In this document: positions 35,312-47,547 of the stretch, piece by piece
How the letters are laid out: each line of letters opens with the position of its first letter
Numbering within the stretch: the first letter of the stretch is position 1
Assembly: GCF_051020975.1 (NCBI RefSeq)
Contig: NW_027478167.1
Location: 6,448,001 to 6,512,000, forward strand
Direction: 5' to 3'
Source of the DNA: Osmia lignaria lignaria
Lineage: Eukaryota; Arthropoda; Insecta; Hymenoptera; Megachilidae
Length of the DNA: 64,000 nt
Notes under the pieces: generated by a model
Databases searched by the model: none
Told to the model about the DNA's origin: nothing
What the model saw: the letters and a program-made list of their open reading frames with translations, nothing else
Position numbers and translations under genes: made by a program

Positions 35312-36599
35312 TTGCAGATATATCTCAAGGGAAGGGGCCTGACGGACATATTTCGAGATATTTCTTCTTCTTGTTGTTCTTCTTCTGCACAGCTAAGCTG
35401 GAAGTGGCATTTGCAGCTCGCAGTAGTGCAGAGTTATCTCAAAGAAAGGGGCCACGGTGTTTCTGTATCTCTATTATGTTGGTGCGGCTTCGGAACTTTT
35501 AAATATCTTGATATATCTCGAGAACTACGCATCTGATCAAAAAATATCATAGAACATAAAAAGTAGGAAACTTAATTCTCTACAAAAAAGGTCTCTTAAC
35601 ATTTTGCCATAGCTCGCTTCGTTTCCGAGATATTTGCAGATTTATCTCCATGGAAGGGGCCTGACGGGCATGTTTCGAGATATTTCTTCTTCTTGTTGTT
35701 CTTCTTCTGCACAGCTAAGCTGGAAGTGGCATTTGCAGCTCGCAATAGTGCAGAGTTATCTCAAAGAAAGGGGCCACGGTGTTTCTGTATCTCTATTATG
35801 TTGGTGCGGCTTCGGAACTTTTAAATATCTTGATATATCTCGAGAACTACGCATCTGATCAAAAAATATCATAGAACATAAAAAGTAGGAAACTTAATTC
35901 TCTACAAAAAAGGTCTCTTAACATTTTGCCATAGCTCGCTTCGTTTCCGAGATATTTGCAGATTTATCTCAAGGGAAGGGGCCTAACGGACATATTTCGA
36001 GATATTTCTTCTTCTTGTTGTTCTTCTTCTGCACAGCTAAACTGGAAGTGGCATTTCCAGCTCGCAATAGTGCAGAGTTATCTCAAAGAAAGGGGCCACG
36101 GTGTTTCTGTATCTCTATTATGTTGGTGCGGCTTCGGAACTTTTAAATATCTCGATATATCTCGAAAACTACGCTTCTGATCAAAAAATATCATAGAACA
36201 TAAATTGTAGGAAACATAATTCTCGACAAAAAAGGTCTCTTAACATTTTGCCATAGCTCGCTTCGTTTCCGAGATATTTGCAGATATATCTCAAGGGAAG
36301 GGGCCTGACGGACATATTTCGAGATATTTCTTCTTCTTGTTGTTCTTCTTCTGCACAGCTAAGCTGGATGTGGCATTTGCAGCTCGCAATAGTGCAGAGT
36401 TATCTCAAAGAAAGGGGCCACGGTGTTTCTGTATCTCTATTATGTTGGTGCGGCTTCGGAACTTTTAAATATCTTGATATATCTCGAGAACTACGCGTCT
36501 GATCAAAAAATATCATAGAACATAAAAAGTAGGAAACTTAAGTCTCTACAAAAACGGTCTCTTAACATTTTGCCATAGCTCGCTTCGTTTCCGAGATAT

Positions 36600-37243
36600 T
36601 TGCAGATATATCTCAAGGGAAGGGGCCTGACGGACATATTTCGAGATATTTCTTCTTCTTGTTGTTCTTCTTCTGCACAGCTAAGCTGGAAGTGGCATTT
36701 GCGGCTCGCACTAGTGCACAGTTATCTCAAAGAAAGGGGCCACGGTGTTTCTGTATCTCTATTATGTTGGTGCGGCTTCGGAACTTTTAAATATCTCGAT
36801 ATATCTCGAAAACTACGCTTCTGATCAAAAAATATCATAGAACATAAATTGTAGGAAACATAATTCTCTACAAAAAAGGTCTCTTAACATTTTGCCATAG
36901 CTCGCTTCGTTTCCGAGATATTTGCAGATATATCTCAAGGGAAGGGGCCTGACGGACATATTTCGAGATATTTCTTCTTCTTGTTGTTCTTCTTCTGCAC
37001 AGCTAAGCTGGAAGTGGCATTTGCGGCTCGCACTAGTGCACAGTTATCTCAAAGAAAGGGGCCACGGTGTTTCTGTATCTCTATTATGTTGGTGCGGCTT
37101 CGGAACTTTTAAATATCTCGATATATCTCGAAAACTACGCTTCTGATCAAAAAATATCATAGAACATAAATTGTAGGAAACATAATTCTCTACAAAAAAG
37201 GTCTCTTAACATTTTGCCATAGCTCGCTTCGTTTCCGAGATAT
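36600..37243 (+). repeat. Two adjacent identical-looking monomers
   Basis: The monomers at 36600 and 36922 share the TATATCTC head, GCACTAGTGCACAG and tail B, and I saw no difference between them. The upstream junctions differ (AAAACGGTCTC before the first, AAAAAAGGTCTC before the second), so the duplication break lies near the monomer start. Confidence 0.85.
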
Positions 37244-39175
37244 TTGCAGATATATCTCAAGGGAAGGGGCCTGACGGACATATTTCGAGATATTTCTTCT
37301 TCTTGTTGTTCTTCTTCTGCACAGCTAAGCTGGAAGTGGCATTTACAGCTCGGAATAGTGCAGAGTTATCTCAAAGAAAGGGGCCACGGTGTTTCTGTAT
37401 CTCTATTATGTTGGTGCGGCTTCGGAACTTTTAAATATCTTGATATATCTCGAGAACTACGCATCTGATCAAAAAATATCATAGAACATAAAAAGTAGGA
37501 AACTTAATTCTCTACAAAAAACGTCTCTTAACATTTTGCCATAGCTCGCTTCGTTTCCGAGATATTTGCAGATTTATCTCAAGGGAAGGGGCCTGACGGA
37601 CATATATCGAGATATTTCTTCTTCTTGTTGTTCTTCTTCTGCACAGCTAAGCTGGAAGTGGCATTTGCGGCTCGCACTAGTGCAGAGTTATCTCAAAGAA
37701 AGGGGCCACGGTGTTTCTGTATCCCTATTATGTTGGTGCGGCTTCGGAACTTTTAAATATCTCGATATATCTCGAGAACTACGCTTCTGATCAAAAAATA
37801 TCATAGAACATAAATTGTAGGAAACATAATTCTCTACAAAAAACGTCTCTTAACATTCTGCCATAGCTCGCTTCGTTTCCGAGATATTTGCAGATTTATC
37901 TCAAGGGAAGGGGCCTGACGGACATATTTCGAGATATTTCTTCTTCTTGTTGTTCTTCTTCTGCACAGCTAAGCTGGAAGTGGCATTTGCGGCTCGCACT
38001 AGTGCAGAGTTATCTCAAAGAAAGGGGCCACGGTGTTTCTGTATCCCTATTATGTTGGTGCGGCTTCGGAACTTTTAAATATCTCGATATATCTCGAGAA
38101 CTACGCTTCTGATCAAAAAATATCATAGAACATAAATTGTAGGAAACATAATTCTCTACAAAAAAGGTCTCTTAACATTTTGCCATAGCTCGCTTCGTTT
38201 CCGAGATATTTGCAGATATATCTCAAGGGAAGGGGCCTGACGGACATATTTCGAGATATTTCTTCTTCTTGTTGTTCTTCTTCTGCACAGCTAAGCTGGA
38301 AGTGGCATTTACAGCTCGGAATAGTGCAGAGTTATCTCAAAGAGAGGGGCCACGGTGTTTCTGTATCTCTATTATGTTGGTGCGGCTTCGGAACTTTTAA
38401 ATATCTCGATATATCTCGAGAACTACGCTTCTGATCAAAAAATATCATAGAACATAAATTGTAGGAAACATAATTCTCTGCAAAAAACGTCTCTTAACAT
38501 TCTGCCATAGCTCGCTTCGTTTCCGAGATATTTGCAGATTTATCTCAAGGGAAGGGGCCTGACGGACATATTTCGAGATATTTCTTCTTCTTGTTGTTCT
38601 TCTTCTGCACAGCTAAGCTGGAAGTGGCATTTGCGGCTCGCACTAGTGCAGAGTTATCTCAAAGAAAGGGGCCACGTTTTTTCTGTATCTCTATTATGTT
38701 GGTGCGGCTTCGGAACTTTTAAATATCTTGATATATCTCGAGAACTACGCATCTGATCAAAAAATATCATACAACATAAAAAGTAGGAAACCTAATTCTC
38801 TACAAAAAAGGTCTCTTAACATTTTGCCATAGCTCGCTTCGTTTCCGAGATATTTGCAGATTTATCTCAAGTGAAGGGGCCTGACGGACATATTTCGAGA
38901 TATTTCTTCTTCTTGTTGTTCTTCTTCTGCACAGCTAAGCTGGAAGTGGCATTTGCAGCGCGCAATAGTGCAGAGTTATCTCAAAGAAAGGGGCCACGGT
39001 GTTTCTGTATCTCTATTATGTTGGTGCGGCTTCGGAACTTTTAAATATCTTGATATATCTCGAGAACTACGCATCTGATCAAAAAATATCATAGAACATA
39101 AAAAGTAGGAAACTTAATTCTCTACAAAAATGGTCTCTTAACACTTTGCCATAGCTCGCTTCGTTTCCGAGATAT

Positions 39176-39497
39176 TTGCAGATTTATCTCAAGGGAAGGG
39201 GCCTAACGGACATATTTCGAGATATTTCTTCTTCTTGTTGTTCTTCTTCTGCACAGCTAAACTGGAAGTGGCATTTCCAGCTCGCAATAGTGCAGAGTTA
39301 TCTCAAAGAAAGGGGCCACGGTGTTTCTGTATCTCTATTATGTTGGTGCGGCTTCGGAACTTTTAAATATCTCGATATATCTCGACCACTACGCTTCTGA
39401 TCAAAAAATATCATAGAACATAAATTGTAGGAAACATAATTCTCGACAAAAAAGGTCTCTTAACATTTTGCCATAGCTCGCTTCCTTTCCGAGATAT
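39176..39497 (+). repeat. CTCGACCACTACGC monomer, first of three (also 43362 and 46260)
   Basis: This monomer has CTAAACTGG, CATTTCCAGC, CTCGACCACTACGC and ATTCTCGACAAA, followed by CTTCCTTTCCGAG at the next start. The full combination recurs at 43362 and 46260, that is 13 and then 9 monomers away. The shared neighbour variants show that whole blocks moved, not single bases. Confidence 0.87.
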
Positions 39498-42395
39498 TTG
39501 CAGATATATCTCAAGGGAAGGGGCCTGACGGACATATTTCGAGATATTTCTTCTTCTTGTTGTTCTTCTTCTGCACAGCTAAGCTGGAAGTGGCATTTGC
39601 AGCGCGCAATAGTGCAGAGTTATCTCAAAGAAAGGGGCCACGGTGTTTCTGTATCTCTATTATGTTGGTGCGGCTTCGGAACTTTTAAATATCTGGATAT
39701 ATCTCGAGAACTACGCATCTGATCAAAAAATATCATAGAACATAAAAAGTAGGAAACTTAATTCTCTACAAAAAAGGTCTCTTAACATTTTGCCATAGCT
39801 CGCTTCGTTTCCGAGATATTTGCAGATTTATCTGAAGGGAAGGGGACTAACGGACATATTTCGAGATATTTCTTCTTCTTGTTGTTCTTCTTCTGCACAG
39901 CTAAACTGGAAGTGGCATTTCCAGCTCGCAATAGTGCAGAGTTATCTCAAAGAAAGGGGCCACGGTGTTTCTGTATCTCTATTATGTTGGTGCGGCTTCG
40001 GAACTTTTAAATATCTCGATATATCTCGAAAACTACGCTTCTGATCAAAAAATATCATAGAACATAAATTGTAGGAAACGTAATTCTCGACAAAAAAGGT
40101 CTCTTAATATTTTGCCATAGCTCGCTTCGTTTCCGAGATATTTGCAGATATATCTCAAGGGAAGGGGCCTGACGGACATATTTCGAGATATTTCTTCCTC
40201 TTGTTGTTCTTCTTCTGCACAGCTAAGCTGGAAGTGGCATTTGCAGCTCGCAATAGTGCAGAGTTATCTCAAAGAAAGGGGCCACGGTGTTTCTGTATCT
40301 CTATTATGTTGGTGCGGCTTCGGAACTTTTAAATATCTTGATACATCTCGAGAACTATGCGTCTGATCAAAAAATATCATAGAACATAAAAAGTAGGAAA
40401 CTTAATTCTCTACAAAAACGGTCTCTTAACATTTTGCCATAGCTCGCTTCGTTTCCGAGATATTTGCAGATATATCTCAAGGGAAGGGGCCTGACGGACA
40501 TATTTCGAGATATTTCTTCTTCTTGTTGTTCTTCTTCTGCACAGCTAAGCTGGAAGTTGCATTTGCGGCTCGCACTAGTGCACAGTTATCTCAAAGAAAG
40601 GGGCCACGGTGTTTCTGTATCTCTATTATGTTGGTGCGGCTTCGGAACTTTTAAATATCTTGATATATCTCGAGAACTACGCATCTGATCAAAAAATATC
40701 ATAGAACATAAAAAGTAGGAAACTTAATTCTCTACAAAAAACGTCTCTTAACATTTTGCGATAGCTCGCTTCGTTTCCGAGATATTTGCAGATTTATCTC
40801 AAGGGAAGGGGCCTGACGGACATATTTCGAGATATTTCTTCTTTTTGTTGTTCTCCTTCTGCACAGCTAAGCTGGAAGTGGCATTTGCGGATCGCACTAG
40901 TGCAGAGTTATCTCAAAGAAAGGGGCCACGGTGTTTCTGTATCCCTATTATGTTGGTGCGGCTTCGGAACTTTTAAATATCTCGATATATCTCGAGAACT
41001 ACGCTTCTGATCAAAAAATATCATAGAACATAAATTGTAGGAAACATGATTCTCTACAAAAAACGTCTCTTAACATTCTGCCATAGCTCGCTTCGTTTCC
41101 GAGATATTTGCAGATTTATCTCAAGGGAAGGGGCCTGACGGACATATTTCGAGATATTTCTTCTTCTTGTTGTTCTTCTTCTGCACAGCTAAGCTGGAAG
41201 TGGCATTTGCGGCTCGCACTAGTGCAGAGTTATCTCAAAGAAAGGGGCCACGGTGTTTCTGTATCTCTATTATGTTGGTGCGGCTTCGGAACTTTTAAAT
41301 ATCTCGATATATCTCGAAAACTACGCTTCTGATCAAAAAATATCATAGAACATAAATTGTAGGAAGCATAATTCTCTACAAAAAAGGTCTCTTAACATTT
41401 TGCCATAGCTCGCTTCGTTTCCGAGATATTTGCAGATATATCTCAAGGGAAGGGGCCTGACGGACATATTTCGAGATATTTCTTCTTCTTGTTGTTCTTC
41501 TTCTGCACAGCTAAGCTGGAAGTGGCATTTACAGCTCGGAATAGTGCAGAGTTATCTCAAAGAGAGGGGCCACGGTGTTTCTGTATCTCTATTATGTTGG
41601 TGCGGCTTCGGAACTTTTAAATATCTCGATATATCTCGAGAACTACGCGTCTGATCAAAAAATATCATAGAACATAAAAAGTAGGAAACTTAATTCTCTA
41701 CAAAAACGGTCTCTTAACATTTTGCCATAGCTCGCTTCGTTTCCGAGATATTTGCAGATATATCTCAAGGGAAGGGGCCTGACGGACATATTTCGAGATA
41801 TTTCTTCTTCTTGTTGTTCTTCTTCTGCACAGGTAAGCTGGAAGTGGCATTTGCGGCTCGCACTAGTGCACAGTTATCTCAAAGAAAGGGGCCACGGTGT
41901 TTCTGTATCTCTATTATGTTGGTGCGGCTTCGGAACTTTTAAATATCTCGATATATCTCGAAAACTACGCTTCTGATCAAAAAATATCATAGAACTTAAA
42001 TTGTAGGAAACATAATTCTCTACAAAAAAGGTCTCTTAACATTTTGCCATAGCTCGCTTCGTTTCCGAGATATTTGCAGATATATCTCAAGGGAAGGGGC
42101 CTGACGGACATATTTCGAGATATTTCTTCTTCTTGTTGTTCTTCTTCTGCACAGCTAAGCTGGAAGTGGCATTTACAGCTCGGAATAGTGCAGAGTTATC
42201 TCAAAGAAAGGGGCCACGGTGTTTCTGTATCTCTATTATGTTGGTGCGGCTTCGGAACTTTTAAATATCTTGATATATCTCGAGAACTACGCATCTGATC
42301 AAAAAATATCATAGAACATGAAAAGTAGGAAACTTAATTCTCTACAAAAAAGGTCTCTTAACATTTTGCCATAGCTCTCTTCGTTTCCGAGATAT

Positions 42396-43683
42396 TTGCA
42401 GATTTATCTCAAGGGAAGGGGCCTGACGGACATATTTCGAGATATTTCTTCTTCTTGTTGTTCTTCTTCTGCACAGCTAAGCTGGAAGTGGCATTTGCGG
42501 CTCGCACTAGTGCAGAGTTATCTCAAAGAAAGGGGCCACGGTGTTTCTGTATCCCTATTATGTTGGTGCGGCTTCGGAACTTTTAAATATCTCGATATAT
42601 CTCGAGAACTACGCTTCTGATCAAAAAATATCATAGAACATAAATTGTAGGAAACATAATTCTCTACAAAAAACGTCTCTTAACATTCTGCCATAGCTCG
42701 CTTCGTTTCCGAGATATTTGCAGATTTATCTCAAGGGAAGGGGCCTGACGGACATATTTCGAGATATTTCTTCTTCTTGTTGTTCTTCCTCTGCACAGCT
42801 AAGCAGGAAGTGGCATTTGCAGCTCGCAATAGTGCAGAGTTATCTCAAAGAAAGGGGCCACGGTGTTTCTGTATCTCTATTATGTTGGTGCGGCTTCGGA
42901 ACTTTTAAATATCTTGATATATCTCGAGAACTACGCATCTGATCAAAAAATATCATACAACATAAAAAGTAGGAAACTTAATTCTCTACAAAAAAGGTCT
43001 CTTAACATTTTGCCATAGCTCGCTTCGTTTCCGAGATATTTGCAGATATATCTCAAGGGAAGGGGCCTGACGGACATATTTCGAGATATTTCTTCTTCTT
43101 GTTGTTCTTCTTCTGCACAGCTAAGCTGGAAGTGGCATTTGCAGCGCGCAATAGTGCAGAGTTATCTCAAAGAAAGGGGCCACGGTGTTTCTGTATCTCT
43201 ATTATGTTGGTGCGGCTTCGGAACTTTTAAATATCTTGATATATCTCGAGAACTACGCATCTGATCAAAAAATATGATAGAACATAAAAAGTAGGAAACT
43301 TAATTCTCTACAAGAAAGGTCTCTTAACATTTTGCCATAGCTCGCTTCGTTTCCGAGATATTTGCAGATTTATCTCAAGGGAAGGGGCCTAACGGACATA
43401 TTTCGAGATATTTCTTCTTCTTGTTGTTCTTCTTCTGCACAGCTAAACTGGAAGTGGCATTTCCAGCTCGCAATAGTGCAGAGTTATCTCAAAGAGAGGG
43501 GCCACGGTGTTTCTGTATCTCTATTATGTTGGTGCGGCTTCGGAACTTTTAAATATCTCGATATATCTCGACCACTACGCTTCTGATCAAAAAATATCAT
43601 AGAACATAAATTGTAGGAAACATAATTCTCGACAAAAAAGGTCTCTTAACATTTTGCCATAGCTCGCTTCCTTTCCGAGATAT
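42396..43683 (+). repeat. Duplicated block, first copy (partner 44972-46581)
   Basis: The block is preceded by AACATGAAAAGTAGG and GCTCTCTTCG. It contains TATCCCTATT (42396), CCTCTGCAC with AAGCAGGAAG (42718), GCGCGC (43040) and CTCGACCAC (43362). The partner carries the same order but with one additional TATCCC monomer (45294), so the offset changes from 8 to 9 monomers within the block. Confidence 0.87.
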
Positions 43684-44971
43684 TTGCAGATATATCTCAA
43701 GGGAAGGGGCCTGACGGACATATTTCGAGATATTTCTTCTTCTTGTTGTTCTTCTTCTGCACAGCTAAGCTGGAAGTGGCATTTACAGCTCGGAATAGTG
43801 CAGAGTTATCTCAAAGAAAGGGGCCACGGTGTTTCTGTATCTCTATTATGTTGGTGCGGCTTCGGAACTTTTAAATATCTTGATATATCTCGAGAACTAC
43901 GCATCTGATCAAAAAATATCATAGAACATAAAAAGTAGGAAACTTAATTCTCTACAAAAAACGTCTCTTAACATTTTGCCATAGCTCGCTTCGTTTCCGA
44001 GATATTTGCAGATTTATCTCAAGGGAAGGGGCCTGACGGACATACTTCGAGATATTTCTTCTTCTTGTTGTTCTTCTTCTGCACAGCTAAGCTGGAAGTG
44101 GCATTTGCGGCTCGCACTAGTGCAGAGTTATCTCAAAGAAAGGGGCCACGGTGTTTCTGTATCCCTATTATGTTGGTGCGGCTTCGGAACTTTTAAATAT
44201 CTCGATATATCTCGAGAACTACGCTTCTGATCAAAAAATATCATAGAACATAAATTGTAGGAAACATAATTCTCTACAAAAAAGGTCTCTTAACATTTTG
44301 CCATAGCTCGCTTCGTTTCCGAGATATTTGCAGATATATCTCAAGGGAAGGGGCCTGACGGACATATTTCGAGATATTTCTTCTTCTTGTTGTTCTTCTT
44401 CTGCACAGCTAAGCTGGAAGTGGCATTTACAGCTCGGAATAGTGCAGAGTTATCTCAAAGAGAGGGGCCACGGTGTTTCTGTATCTCGATTATGTTGGTG
44501 CGGCTTCGGAACTTTTAAATATCTTGATATATCTCGAGAACTACGCATCTGATCAAAAAATATCATAGAACATAAAAAGTAGGAAACTTAATTCTCTACA
44601 AAAAAGGTCTCTTAACATTTTGCCATAGCTCGCTTCGTTTCCGAGATATTTGCAGATTTATCTCAAGGGAAGGGGCCTAACGGACATATTTCGAGATATT
44701 TCTTCTTCTTGTTGTTCGTCTTCTGCACAGCTAAACTGGAAGTGGCATTTCCAGCTCGCAATAGTGCAGAGTTATCTCAAAGAGAGGGGCCACGGTGTTT
44801 CTGTGTCTCTATTATGTTGGTGCGGCTTCGGAACTTTTAAATATCTTGATATATCTCGAGAACTACGCATCTGATCAAAAAATATCATAGAACATGAAAA
44901 GTAGGAAACTTAATTCTCTACAAAAAAGGTCTCTTAACATTTTGCCATAGCTCTCTTCGTTTCCGAGATAT

Positions 44972-46581
44972 TTGCAGATTTATCTCAAGGGAAGGGGCCT
45001 GACGGACATATTTCGAGATATTTCTTCTTCTTGTTGTTCTTCTTCTGCACAGCTAAGCTGGAAGTGGCATTTGCGGCTCGCACTAGTGCAGAGTTATCTC
45101 AAAGAAAGGGGCCACGGTGTTTCTGTATCCCTATTATGTTGGTGCGGCTTCGGAACTTTTAAATATCTCGATATATCTCGAGAACTACGCTTCTGATCAA
45201 AAAATATCATAGAACATAAATTGTAGGAAACATAATTCTCTACAAAAAACGTCTCTTAACATTCTGCCATAGCTCGCTTCGTTTCCGAGATATTTGCAGA
45301 TTTATCTCAAGGGAAGGGGCCTGACGGACATATTTCGAGATATTTCTTCTTCTTGTTGTTCTTCTTCTGCACAGCTAAGCTGGAAGTGGCATTTGCGGCT
45401 CGCACTAGTGCAGAGTTATCTCAAAGAAAGGGGCCACGGTGTTTCTGTATCCCTATTATGTTGGTGCGGCTTCGGAACTTTTAAATATCTCGATATATCT
45501 CGAGAACTACGCTTCTGATCAAAAAATATCATAGAACATAAATTGTAGGAAACATAATTCTCTACAAAAAAGGTCTCTGAACATTTTGCCATAGCTCGCT
45601 TCGTTTCCGAGATATTTGCAGATATATCTCAAGGGAAGGGGCCTGACGGACATATTTCGAGATATTTCTTCTTCTTGTTGTTCTTCCTCTGCACAGCTAA
45701 GCAGGAAGTGGCATTTGCAGCTCGCAATAGTGCAGAGTTATCTCAAAGAAAGGGGCCACGGTGTTTCTGTATCTCTATTATGTTGGTGCGGCTTCGGAAC
45801 TTTTAAATATCTTGATATATCTCGAGAACTACGCATCTGATCAAAAAATATCATACAACATAAAAAGTAGGAAACTTAATTCTCTACAAAAAAGGTCTCT
45901 TAACATTTTGCCATAGCTCGCTTCGTTTCCGAGATATTTGCAGATTTATCTCAAGGGAAGGGGCCTGACGGACATATTTCGAGATATTTCTTCTTCTTGT
46001 TGTTCTTCTTCTGCACAGCTAAGCTGGAAGTGGCATTTGCAGCGCGCAATAGTGCAGAGTTATCTCAAAGAAAGGGGCCACGGTGTTTCTGTATCTCTAT
46101 TATGTTGGTGCGGCTTCGGAACTTTTAAATATCTTGATATATCTCGAGAACTACGCATCTGATCAAAAAATATCATAGAACATAAAAAGTAGGAAACTTA
46201 ATTCTCTACAAAAAAGGTCTCTTAACATTTTGCCATAGCTCGCTTCGTTTCCGAGATATTTGCAGATTTATCTCAAGGGAAGGGGCCTAACGGACATATT
46301 TCGAGATATTTCTTCTTCTTGTTGTTCTTCTTCTGCACAGCTAAACTGGAAGTGGCATTTCCAGCTCGCAATAGTGCAGAGTTATCTCAAAGAGAGGGGC
46401 CACGGTGTTTCTGTATCTCTATTATGTTGGTGCGGCTTCGGAACTTTTAAATATCTCGATATATCTCGACCACTACGCTTCTGATCAAAAAATATCATAG
46501 AACATAAATTGTAGGAAACATAATTCTCGACAAAAAAGGTCTCTTAACATTTTGCCATAGCTCGCTTCCTTTCCGAGATAT
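44972..46581 (+). repeat. Duplicated block, second copy with one extra monomer
   Basis: This is the counterpart of 42396-43683. The monomers at 44972 and 45294 both match 42396. The next three (45616, 45938, 46260) match 42718, 43040 and 43362 at an offset of 2,898 bp. The extra monomer is a one-unit gain within the block. Confidence 0.87.
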
Positions 46582-47547
46582 TTGCAGGAATATCTCAAGG
46601 GAAGGGGCCTGACGGACATATTTCGAGATATTTCTTCTTCTTGTTGTTCTTCTTCTGCACAGCTAAGCTGGAGGTGGCATTTGCAGCGCGCAATAGTGCA
46701 GAGTTATCTCAAAGAAAGGGGCCACGGTAATTCTGTATCTCTATTATGTTGGTGCGGCTTCGGAACTTTTAAATATCTTGATATATCTCGAGAACCACGC
46801 ATCTGATCAAAAAATATCATAGAACATAAAAAGTAGGAAACTTAATTCTCTACAAAAAAGGTCTCTTAAGATTTTGCCATAGCTCGCTTCGTTTCCGAGA
46901 TATTTGCAGATTTATCTCAAGGGAAGGGGACTAACGGACATATTTCGAGATATTTCTTCTTCTTGTTGTTCTTCTTCTGCACAGCTAAACTGGAAGTGGC
47001 ATTTCCAGCTCGCAATAGTGCAGAGTTATCTCAAAGAAAGGGGCCACGGTGTTTCTGTATCTCTATTATGTTGGTGCGGCTTCGGAAATTCTAAATATCT
47101 CGATATATCTCGAAAACTACGCTTCTGATCAAAAAATATCATGGAACATAAATTGTAGGAAACATAATTCTCGACAAAAAAGGTCTCTTAACATTTTGCC
47201 ATAGCTCGCTTCGTTTCCGAGATATTTGCAGATATATCTCAAGGGAAGGGGCCTGACGGACATATTTCGAGATATTTCTTCTTCTTGTTGTTCTTCTTCT
47301 GCACAGCTAAGCTGGAAGTGGCATTTGCAGCTCGCAATAGTGCAGAGTTATCTCAAAGAAAGGGGCCACGGTGTTTCTGTATCTCTATTATGTTGGTGCG
47401 GCTTCGGAACTTTTAAATATCTTGATATATCTCGAGAACTACGCATCTGATCAAAAAATATCATAGAACATGAAAAGTAGGAAACTTAATTCTCTACAAA
47501 AAAGGTCTCTTAACATTTTGCCATAGCTCTCTTGGTTTCCGAGATAT

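Larger units (their letters stand above)
35312..47547 (+). repeat. Q-free array domain with CTAAACTGG and CTCGGAATAG monomers
   Basis: All heads here are of the Y type. The middle ACAGCTCGGAATAG is confined to 37244-44551 (starts 37244, 38210, 41430, 42074, 43684, 44328). CTAAACTGG with CATTTCCAGC occurs at 35956, 39176, 39820, 43362, 44650, 46260 and 46904. TATCCCTATT and ACATTCTGCC mark many of the others. The set 35956/36278/36600 reappears at 39820/40142/40464, 12 monomers away. Confidence 0.82.
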
